From: Nitrosomonas sp. Is79A3
GTDB taxonomy: Bacteria; Pseudomonadota; Gammaproteobacteria; Burkholderiales; Nitrosomonadaceae
Assembly (NCBI RefSeq): GCF_000219585.1
Contig: NC_015731.1
Location: 2,790,001-2,854,000, forward strand
Direction: 5' to 3'
Length of the DNA: 64,000 nt
Shown: piece after piece, positions 27,806 to 34,642 of the stretch
Layout of the letters: the number at the start of each line of letters is the position of its first letter
How positions within the stretch are numbered: position 1 is the first letter of the stretch
Translations under genes and position numbers: made by a program
Notes under the pieces: generated by a model
Seen by the model: the letters and a program-made list of their open reading frames with translations, nothing else
What the model was told of the DNA's origin: nothing
The model's database searches: none

Positions 27806-28866
27806 CAATCCGCGGCAATAGTGCCCAGATCGCGTTCACCTATCAGGGTGTACGTTGTCGGGAGACTCTCCCTATTCCCCCAACCAAGACCGCACAAAAG
27901 GAACTGGCGCTTAAACTGCAATCTATCAAGTACGAAATCAAAATCGGCACTTTTGATTATCTTAAACACTTTCCCTTTAGCAAGAAGGCAAAAGAGCTTC
28001 GCAAAACTCGCCCGGATCGTTACACCATCGGCGAAGGTTTAAAAAGCTGGTTACAGCGTAACCAAAGCAGATTCCAGACAAGCACGCTACAAGACTATAA
28101 CAGCGCCATCTATCACCATCTGATTCCAGCTTTTGGTGAGATTACCATTGCTGAGCTGACTGCTAACATGATCAAGGAATGGTTGAATAACCTGCCCCGC
28201 TCCAACAAACGCAAAAGTAACGTTCTTACCCCGCTGCGTCAAATGTATGACGAAATGTACCATGATGAGATCATTGACAAAAATCCGCTGGAAAGGGTAA
28301 AGAACCTCCCGACACAATCCCGAGAGCCGAAACCCTTCACACAAGAAGAAGTCACCAAAATTCTGAATGAACTGACTGGGCAAGAAAAAAACCTGATTCA
28401 GTTTGCCTTTTGGTCAGGGCTGCGCACTTCCGAGCTGATTGCCTTGCGCTGGCAAGATGTTGATCTTGAGCAAAACCGGATATTTGTCAAAACCGCTTGC
28501 GTCCGCGGTCAATTGAAAGAAACCAAAACAAAATCAGGAAAAAGGGAAGTCACACTTCAGCCGCAAGCCAGAGAAGCCCTACTCAATCAGCAGACCTATA
28601 CCGAGAAACTCAATGATACTGTTTTCCATGATCCCCGCACTAACAACTCCTGGAAAGACGATCAGCCGATACGTAAAAATGTTTGGACTCCGGCACTGAA
28701 AAAAGCTGGCATTGAATACCGCAATCCTTACCAAACACGTCACACCTTCGCATCTACACTGCTTTCAAGAGGCGAAAATCCGCTTTGGGTTGCTCAGCAA
28801 ATGGGACATAAGGATTGGGGGCAGATCATAAAGATTTATGGACAATGGATTCCTCCATCAAGATAG
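27781..28866 (+). CDS. int: Tyrosine-family site-specific integrase
   Basis: A 361-residue phage-type integrase that would recombine the ssrA att site. The N-terminal arm-binding domain (DUF3596-like: GNSAQIAFTYQGVRCRETL) is followed by a SAM-like core-binding domain (residues about 80-165) and a catalytic domain. The catalytic residues are all visible: Arg in FWSGLRTSELIALRW, His-x-x-Arg in TRHTFASTLLSRG, His in MGHKDWGQ and the Tyr nucleophile in IIKIYGQW. It looks intact. A decayed relative of its C-terminal domain is at 63826-63930. Confidence 0.92.
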   Translation: MDRGNRGITIRGNSAQIAFTYQGVRCRETLPIPPTKTAQKELALKLQSIKYEIKIGTFDYLKHFPFSKKAKELRKTRPDRYTIGEGLKSWLQRNQSRFQTSTLQDYNSAIYHHLIPAFGEITIAELTANMIKEWLNNLPRSNKRKSNVLTPLRQMYDEMYHDEIIDKNPLERVKNLPTQSREPKPFTQEEVTKILNELTGQEKNLIQFAFWSGLRTSELIALRWQDVDLEQNRIFVKTACVRGQLKETKTKSGKREVTLQPQAREALLNQQTYTEKLNDTVFHDPRTNNSWKDDQPIRKNVWTPALKKAGIEYRNPYQTRHTFASTLLSRGENPLWVAQQMGHKDWGQIIKIYGQWIPPSR

Positions 28867-28873
28867 TTGCCAA

Positions 28874-28890
28874 AGTCCCATAATGGGACT
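28874..28890. promoter_or_regulatory. Palindromic operator candidate of higBA
   Basis: AGTCCCAT-A-ATGGGACT is a perfect dyad 13 bp before the higB ATG and just after the integrase stop. Its place and symmetry fit autorepression by the HigA antitoxin. Confidence 0.6.
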
Positions 28891-28902
28891 AATATTTCAC
28901 CC

Positions 28903-29205
28903 ATGAGAATCATCGCTCTATCGACTTTGAAAACATTCTGGGAAAATGATCCATCTTACGCCAATGCAATTCAGCCTACACTTGCTTGGTACAGACATGC
29001 ATTAAAGGCTAACTGGGCAACTCCCGCAGAAGTGAAAGGAGATTTCAAAAATGCCAGTATCCTCAAAGACGGCAGAGTCGTATTCAATATTGCCGGGAAT
29101 AAATACCGGCTAGTGGTATGGATTAACTATGCTTATAGCGTCGTGTACATCCGTTTCATCGGCACCCATGCCCAATATGATCAAATTGATGCACAAACTA
29201 TTTAA
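28903..29205 (+). CDS. higB: HigB-family toxin (mRNA interferase)
   Basis: A 100-residue toxin of the HigB family in the RelE-like superfamily, which cuts mRNA on ribosomes. Family motifs are WENDPSYANAIQPTLAWYRHA, KGDFKNASILKDGRVVFNI and the C-terminal GNKYRLVVWINY-VYIRFIGTHAQYDQID pattern. The conserved IGTHAxYDxID close is very characteristic. I chose the ATG at 28903. An earlier TTG at 28867 would span the operator palindrome. It precedes the antitoxin, the reverse of most TA pairs but normal for higBA. Confidence 0.9.
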   Translation: MRIIALSTLKTFWENDPSYANAIQPTLAWYRHALKANWATPAEVKGDFKNASILKDGRVVFNIAGNKYRLVVWINYAYSVVYIRFIGTHAQYDQIDAQTI

Positions 29206-29225
29206 TTCCGGAAACAACTCTGATT

Positions 29226-29600
29226 ATGGACATCAAACCAATCAAAACCGACACCGATTACCGTGCGGCATTAAAGGAAGTTGAAACACTAATGATGGCA
29301 GAACCCAACACGCCAGAAGGTGAAAAACTGGATGTTCTGGTTACGTTGATCGAAGCCTATGAACGCAAACACTTTCCGCTTGACCTACCTGATCCTGTTG
29401 AAGCCATCAAATTTGAAATGGAGCAGAAAGGGCTAACAGTCAAAGACCTAGAACCGATGATTGGAAAGAGCAATCGAGTGTATGAAGTTCTAAACCGGAA
29501 ACGTTCCCTGACACTTAAAATGATTTGGAAACTACATCAAGAACTGGGTATTCCTGCTGAATCTCTAATAAAACAACCCACTCAAACGCATATCGTTTAA
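29226..29600 (+). CDS. higA: HigA-family antitoxin
   Basis: A 124-residue helix-turn-helix antitoxin paired with the HigB toxin 20 bp upstream. The N-terminus (MDIKPIKTDTDYRAALKEVE) and EGEKLDVLVTLIEAYERKHFPLD-type segment match HigA. The HTH lies in MEQKGLTVKDLEPMIGKSNR and VYEVLNRKRSLTLKMIWKLH. HigA neutralises HigB and represses its own operon. As an element-borne pair it probably stabilises the island. Confidence 0.9.
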   Translation: MDIKPIKTDTDYRAALKEVETLMMAEPNTPEGEKLDVLVTLIEAYERKHFPLDLPDPVEAIKFEMEQKGLTVKDLEPMIGKSNRVYEVLNRKRSLTLKMIWKLHQELGIPAESLIKQPTQTHIV

Positions 29601-29886
29601 GAAACACCTAATAATTCTAATTAAATTATGAAATAAGAAGGGACTTGATTTAGTTTTCTTTTTTGCGTATTTCTAAACTGAATGCCTTACGCAGACAGAA
29701 TGTTAATCTGATGTAAAATCGGTAATTTCTAAAATGCGCTTGTGTATGTGGCATTCCGATCTTTGATTTAGAGCCCCACATGAGGTATTCTTCAAAATGT
29801 CAACAAGTTATATTAAACCAGCATAGTTATTCCATTTCAAATTTAAATATGCCTGCTCTATATTGAGCTCACTTTGAAGAATTACG

Positions 29887-32346
29887 ATGAAAATTGATAT
29901 AGATAAAAATCTATTAAAAAAAGAAAAACCTGACACAGAGGAACTCATTAGTAAAATTTTAACAGGGAAAGCTATCTTATTCACAGGTGCTGGATTTTCA
30001 AAGGAAACCAAAAATATTGACAATGAAGAACCCCCACTTGCTAAAAAATTAGCTACTGAAATATGCCACTTAGGTCAGTTTGATAAGGAAGATGATCTTA
30101 GATATGCTGCGGACTACTATCTAGAAAATAGAGATAAGGATAAATTAGTTACTTTTCTAAAAAAGAAATTCTCTCTAAACGAAGTATCTGACGAACATAT
30201 AAATATATGTAAATTAAATTGGAGAAGATTCTATACAACTAATTACGATAAATGTATAGAAATTGCTTCTGCAAAATCAGGAAAAGTAGTTGAATGTATT
30301 GATATAAATTATCAAACACAAGAATATTATAAGCGTGATGGTTTATGTATTCATTTGAATGGTTCAATAGACAGCCTTACTCAAGACTCACTAGAAAATA
30401 GCTTTAAGCTATCCACATCTTCTTACATTTCTGCAGATTCATTTACAAAGTCAGATTGGTTCTATTATTTCAAAAAGGATTTGGAAAGAAGCAGTGCAGT
30501 AGTCTTTGTTGGATATTCTATGTATGACGTGGAAATCCAGAAATTATTATTTGAGAATCAAACCTTTAAAGAAAAAGTATATTTTATTATACAAGAGAAC
30601 CCTGATTCTAAATCAGTTTTTACTTTATCAAAGTTTGGAAAGATAGTTCCAATTGGAGTTAAAGGCTTCTCAAAAATCATTCATGAGTATGCTCATAATT
30701 TTGAGCACACTAATAGAGAGCACTATCTACAAGCTTTAAATCTTTATGAATTATCAAATGAATCTAAAGAAATCAGAGATTCTAATGTTGAAACCATGCT
30801 TTTGTATGGCGATATTGACGATGTACATATTGACAATGGCATCAGTGGAGAACAAAGATTTCCATATTTAGTTGTCCGCGATGAAGTCTCCGATATTTTA
30901 GAATTCATAAAAAAAGGTGTAAACACTGTCATTTATGGCGATCTTGGAAATGGAAAAAGTATCTTACTAAGAGAAATAAAGTCTCACTTTACAATCAATT
31001 CTATTGATGTTTACGATATCGTGGATTGGGAAGCTGATTATATTGGAGATTTCGATGAACTCAGTAAATCAAATAAAAAAATTGTAATCATTCTTGATGG
31101 GTATGAGCGCTATCTTGATCTAATTAAGCATTATTCTGCAACTCTTCCAAGCAATATAAATATTATTGCCTCTGCAAGAACATCAGAACATGAGAGGCTC
31201 AGATCTGAGCTAAAGTTAATACACTTTCAGTTTTATGAAATAAATATAGATACACTATCTCATAAAGAAGCATCAAAATTCATAGACATCATAGATAATA
31301 TTGGGATGTGGGGAGAAAAGGCCGGATTATCCCATGACAGAAAAATAGATCATTTAAAACAAAAAGATTCTTTCCAATTTTCCTTATCGCTTTTAGCTCT
31401 ACTCGACGCACCTCAAATAAAAAATAGAATTACATCTCTTCTAGTTAATATAATAAAAAACCAAGAGCATAAAAATACGATATTCTCAATTGCCCTTATT
31501 GAAGTATTAGATCTTAAACCGAGTTTTAGTTTAGTTTCTGAAGTTGCTGCCAGCAATGATATTTATAGCTCTTTACTGCGTCAGAATGAAGATTTTAAGC
31601 AATTGTTTAAACTGTCAGATCGTCAAGTTTTAACAAAATCAAGCCTTTTTTGTTTGTCTTTAATAAGAAACCATTTTTCAGCTTCATATATTACTGAGCA
31701 ACTTCAAAAAATAGCTAAGCATTTTAATTCCCATTCAAATATAAAAAAGGATTTTGAGCAAGAACGAATTTTTAAATCAATGCTAAAATTTTCTTTTGTC
31801 GAGCGATTACTACCAGATGCCAATAAAAAGGGAACTCTAAAAATATATTACGAGGATTTAAAAATCTCAGTGCCGTGGCTTATAAAAGACCCGCACTTTT
31901 GGCTTCAATATGGGATGGCAAATATTACCTTCAAGGAATATTCAAAAGCTCAGAGTTTCCTGGATCAAGCATATGCTTTAGCAGAAAAACGAGATAATTA
32001 TCATACAAGTAACATAGATACACAGCAAGCCAGATTGTTAATTCTTATTGCTATGGATGAAAGTGATGGCGCAAAAATTTACGATAAGTTTGATAAAGCC
32101 CATAGATTACTTTGTGGGTTAGATAATGATGTTTATAAATTTAGACAGGTAGAAAGATATAAAGAGTTTTATGACGTGTGTTACAAAAAGCTGTCTGGTC
32201 CCCAGAGGACTAAATTCCATGAAGCATGTAAAAAAATGCTCAAAGACATGGCATCTGCAGAAGAAAGTGGCGATATTGATGGAACTAAACAAAGAAGCAT
32301 AAAGAGAGCAAAAGACAATCTTTTATATATTGCTAGAATCAATTAA
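29887..32346 (+). CDS. SIR2-like NADase / STAND-type NTPase / TPR-like protein, putative antiphage effector
   Basis: An 819-residue three-part protein. Residues about 20-280 are a SIR2-like domain: GAGFS at 34-38, TTNYD at 117-121, HLNGS at 156-160 (probable active-site His156) and GYSMYD at 209-214. Residues about 325-600 look like a STAND/AAA-type NTPase: Walker A GDLGNGKS at 351-358, Walker B KIVIILDGYERY at 398-409 and a sensor-like IIASAR at 426-431. Residues about 665-770 are helical, TPR-like (WLQYGMANITFKEYSKAQSF). In known SIR2-STAND proteins (Avs5 class), sensing of a phage protein triggers NAD+ loss. That function is inferred here. The gene is much more AT-rich than its neighbours and is the last gene before attR. 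Confidence 0.85.
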   Translation: MKIDIDKNLLKKEKPDTEELISKILTGKAILFTGAGFSKETKNIDNEEPPLAKKLATEICHLGQFDKEDDLRYAADYYLENRDKDKLVTFLKKKFSLNEVSDEHINICKLNWRRFYTTNYDKCIEIASAKSGKVVECIDINYQTQEYYKRDGLCIHLNGSIDSLTQDSLENSFKLSTSSYISADSFTKSDWFYYFKKDLERSSAVVFVGYSMYDVEIQKLLFENQTFKEKVYFIIQENPDSKSVFTLSKFGKIVPIGVKGFSKIIHEYAHNFEHTNREHYLQALNLYELSNESKEIRDSNVETMLLYGDIDDVHIDNGISGEQRFPYLVVRDEVSDILEFIKKGVNTVIYGDLGNGKSILLREIKSHFTINSIDVYDIVDWEADYIGDFDELSKSNKKIVIILDGYERYLDLIKHYSATLPSNINIIASARTSEHERLRSELKLIHFQFYEINIDTLSHKEASKFIDIIDNIGMWGEKAGLSHDRKIDHLKQKDSFQFSLSLLALLDAPQIKNRITSLLVNIIKNQEHKNTIFSIALIEVLDLKPSFSLVSEVAASNDIYSSLLRQNEDFKQLFKLSDRQVLTKSSLFCLSLIRNHFSASYITEQLQKIAKHFNSHSNIKKDFEQERIFKSMLKFSFVERLLPDANKKGTLKIYYEDLKISVPWLIKDPHFWLQYGMANITFKEYSKAQSFLDQAYALAEKRDNYHTSNIDTQQARLLILIAMDESDGAKIYDKFDKAHRLLCGLDNDVYKFRQVERYKEFYDVCYKKLSGPQRTKFHEACKKMLKDMASAEESGDIDGTKQRSIKRAKDNLLYIARIN

Positions 32347-32562
32347 GATGATTCATTTAAACTTGAAAGTCTGAGTTTATATTAAACTTTGCATGTGAAT
32401 GATGATTGACTATATAACAGTAATTTTAATAGTGCTTGCAAATTAGCTTCGACCTAATTACTAATAGCACATGCTGCTGCTTAAGACTCACGAATTGTCG
32501 TGAAATGACACAAAAATAACACAGGAAAACACTAAATGGTTGATTTATTAGCAAGAGACCAA

Positions 32563-32578
32563 GGTTCGATTCCCGCCG
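32563..32578 (+). other. attR core of the integrated element
   Basis: An exact second copy of the ssrA-derived 16-mer GGTTCGATTCCCGCCG. The bases after it (CCATTTG) no longer form a tmRNA acceptor end, so only the copy at 25023 belongs to a functional tmRNA. Confidence 0.85.
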
Positions 32579-32586
32579 CCATTTGA

Positions 32587-32618
32587 AATCCCAACCCTGA
32601 TCGGTTGGGATTTTTTTT
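32587..32618 (+). terminator. Rho-independent terminator after attR, probably the displaced ssrA terminator
   Basis: AATCCCAACC, loop CTGATC, GGTTGGGATT then a T-tract. It lies 9 bp after the attR core, the distance expected for a terminator that once followed ssrA. No gene now ends just before it. Confidence 0.85.
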
Positions 32619-32711
32619 GCCCGGAGCGCCTATGTGCTCTACCGTACGGATTCAACATGGATATATATTGCATTATGAAAGCTCATCAACTCATAAAAGA
32701 GGGCTGCTGCT

Positions 32712-32870
32712 ATGACTTTCCATGAAGATAACAATAGCGTAACCGAATCAAGTAATCAGAACTTCTATAACCCAAAAATTGCATACCCGGAAGATATTCC
32801 ACTGCTTGAAGCTGATGATGAGCAAAACTTCACGTTGTCGGACGGTATGTTTCATATCGAAGAACTATAG
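32712..32870 (+). CDS. Small acidic hypothetical protein
   Basis: A 52-residue frame starting MTFHEDNNSVTESSNQNFYN and ending LSDGMFHIEEL, strongly acidic, with no hydrophobic segment. AAAGAGGG lies about 12 bp upstream. The composition looks protein-like, and the TAG stop is followed by a pyrimidine-rich stretch. I recognise no family. Confidence 0.45.
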   Translation: MTFHEDNNSVTESSNQNFYNPKIAYPEDIPLLEADDEQNFTLSDGMFHIEEL

Positions 32871-32967
32871 TTTTTTTTCTCCCTCTATGTGTGGGAGAAC
32901 GAACCGACGTTGAAAACGCCGTCAGACATAATACAAATTCATTCATAGCGCATCAAGGATTAATATC

Positions 32968-33279
32968 ATGATTCCATTTAATAAAATATCACTACCACTT
33001 ATTTTCAGTGCTGTTTTCGTATTGAGTACATCTGCAGTTGCACAAACCTCATTATCATCGAATATTACTGAAAATACGGATTCAGCACAAAAGTCACAAT
33101 CTAGTTCAAAACAGAACACCCCTGCTGTACCCAATCTAAATAACCCTGCTATGGTTAATCCAAACGATCCTACAGGAGTAAACTCAAACATTCCTAGCTC
33201 TCCTGGAATTCCCCCCAGTAGCGCACCGGGAATGAATTCAGTAAGTCCTTCTAATCCAAGACCAACTAGCGGTCAATAA
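32968..33279 (+). CDS. Small secreted Asn/Pro/Ser-rich protein
   Basis: 103 residues. A signal peptide (MIPFNKISLPLIFSAVFVLS, cleavage after AVA-QT near residue 26) is followed by a low-complexity tail. The tail has repeated NPN/NDP units (PNLNNPAMVNPNDPTGVNSN) and ends SNPRPTSGQ. AAGGAT precedes the ATG. It is probably periplasmic or extracellular. No domain is recognised. Confidence 0.65.
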   Translation: MIPFNKISLPLIFSAVFVLSTSAVAQTSLSSNITENTDSAQKSQSSSKQNTPAVPNLNNPAMVNPNDPTGVNSNIPSSPGIPPSSAPGMNSVSPSNPRPTSGQ

Positions 33280-33304
33280 TGTTTTTTATCTTTAATTGAC
33301 AAAG

Positions 33305-33511
33305 CTCAGTTATCGTAAACGCTAGGAGCCTGTCGGGCTTAAGGTCAATCTACTACGCCAATGGGATAGCGGTTCATATTTCCTCAATTTTTCATTGCAT
33401 AGTCTCGCTATGCGCTTCAAAATTGAAAAAATCTGCACTCGCTCTCCCACTCGGCTCGCTACGATTGCTTAAATCCGACAGGCTCCTAGAAAGGCAAAAG
33501 CGATAACTGAG
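33305..33511. repeat. Outer inverted repeat interrupted by family D
   Basis: CTCAGTTATCG at 33305-33315 and CGATAACTGAG at 33501-33511 are perfect 11-bp inverted copies. Family D sits between them. Without the insert the arms would be about 20 bp apart and form a hairpin, perhaps a terminator of the preceding gene. Confidence 0.65.
33325..33486. repeat. MITE-like palindromic repeat, family D
   Basis: 162 bp with ends GGAGCCTGTCGGGCTTAA and TTAAATCCGACAGGCTCC, preceded by CTA and followed by TAG. Interior dyads include TTTTTCATTGCATAG-type and CTATGCGCTTCAAAATTG segments. No protein frame. Confidence 0.75.
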
Positions 33512-33626
33512 AGAACAATTACTCGGGGAAGTAAATTGATCTTGTTCAAGATGTCCAATTGCATTAGTACAAACTTCACCATTGTCTAAAAAATTGATTA
33601 GTTTTCTACATTTATACTAACTTTAA

Positions 33627-33736
33627 GGAACCTCTGAATAACTGTCATTTCGAGCATAGCGAGAAATCTATGCTGTTGATTGCCAAAGATTCCTCATTAC
33701 GTTTGGAATGATAAAGTTGAGTTATTCAGAGACTCC
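33627..33736. repeat. MITE-like palindromic repeat, family B, copy 2
   Basis: 110 bp with ends GGAACCTCTGAATAA and TTATTCAGAGACTCC, and the same internal dyad as the copy at 23643 (TGTCATTTCGAGCATAGCGAG and GGAATGATA). The two copies agree at most positions, including the central AAAGATTCCTCA. Confidence 0.82.
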
Positions 33737-33752
33737 ATTAATGTCTCTTTTT

Positions 33753-34457
33753 CTAAATCTGAGCTGTCAATACCCACGCACCCATAAATGCCATCATCGC
33801 ATTTTCAGAGAAACTGACTGCTCCAAGTGGTACTTTAGAGTTACCGCCAATGCAAGCGCAGTTTAAATCTGTTTTATCGATATAAACAGCTTTAAAAATT
33901 GAAACACCACCTGTGATACCGACGAATAAGGATAACCACCCTGTAATATACAAATACTGCGGCGCTAAAAAACCAAGCCCGGCAATTAATTCGGCAAAGG
34001 GATAGACTTTTCCATAAAACGGCAATGATTTGGTGATTAAATCATATTTTTTAAAGCCTTCTACAAAACTATCCAGATCCATCAACTTAAGACACGCCAA
34101 TAGACACAAGGAATACCCCATAAAACTATACATGATGTTTTGGGTGAATATTGCCATGAGCAAGGCAACACTAAAAAGTGCGATGACAGGAACGTATGAC
34201 GTCTCTTCCGGCTTGTGATCAGCTTTTGCATCATAGTGATTTGCCAACTCTGAATATCCGCCAATTCGTTCACCATTTAAAAATATTTGCGGAGTGGTAT
34301 CAATTCCCCACTTTGTTTTGAAGTCTTCTTCTTCCTTCACAGAGTTAAAGACATGATCATTGAAATCTATGCCATGCTCATCAAGCAATTTGACCGCTTT
34401 CTTACCCCATGGACAGCTTTCCTTTCGAAACACTTCGTTTGAGATTTTCTCACTCAT
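33753..34457 (-). CDS. Glutaredoxin-MauE/DoxX-type membrane fusion protein
   Basis: 234 residues. Residues 1-80 are a glutaredoxin domain with a single-cysteine SCPWGKKAVKLL active site, and TTPQIFLNGERIGGYSEL for glutathione binding. Residues about 88-230 form four membrane segments like MauE (methylamine utilisation, disulfide supply) and DoxX proteins, with a conserved cysteine pair in LNCACIGGN. The layout suggests a membrane thiol/disulfide or quinone-linked redox protein. GGAGCC lies upstream of the start. It stands alone. Confidence 0.82.
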   Translation of the reverse strand: MSEKISNEVFRKESCPWGKKAVKLLDEHGIDFNDHVFNSVKEEEDFKTKWGIDTTPQIFLNGERIGGYSELANHYDAKADHKPEETSYVPVIALFSVALLMAIFTQNIMYSFMGYSLCLLACLKLMDLDSFVEGFKKYDLITKSLPFYGKVYPFAELIAGLGFLAPQYLYITGWLSLFVGITGGVSIFKAVYIDKTDLNCACIGGNSKVPLGAVSFSENAMMAFMGAWVLTAQI

Positions 34458-34642
34458 TTCTGGCTCCTATTTTTGGATCGATTGGTTGTATTAATCTAAT
34501 CGTGTCCCAAGATTTCAACTTTAATATGGAATTGATTTACATCTCGTCTTAGCAACCCAAACTATCTGCGTTGCCGCTGCTGGGTTAAAGCCAATCGGCC
34601 AAATGAATTCTGCGCAGCATTGAGAGTTACTTAATTGGTATA

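Larger units (their letters stand above)
25039..32578. mobile_element. 7.5-kb integrative element in ssrA (replicase, TA pair, SIR2-NTPase cargo)
   Basis: Bounded by the 16-bp att repeat. Contents in order: an 11-bp inverted repeat near the left end, a GpA-type replication protein, two small unknown genes, an excisionase-like gene, a tyrosine integrase, higBA and a SIR2-NTPase-TPR gene. All genes run in the same direction. No structural phage, conjugation or packaging gene is present. It is therefore best described as a satellite or phage-plasmid-like island, dependent on others for transfer. Base composition shifts to clearly AT-rich in the last gene. Confidence 0.85.
32347..32711. other. 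Right end of the integrative element and attR junction
   Basis: No gene. It contains the attR core (32563-32578) and a terminator hairpin (32587-32618). The last 100 bp of the element hold TGACACAAAAATAACACAG, which resembles GCACAAAAATGACACAAA near the left end (25166-25183). These could be integrase arm-binding sites. Confidence 0.5.
33280..33752. other. Repeat-filled gap without genes
   Basis: 473 bp. It holds family D (33325-33486) nested between the arms of an outer dyad (33305-33511), and family B copy 2 (33627-33736). Nothing else is recognised. Confidence 0.7.
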
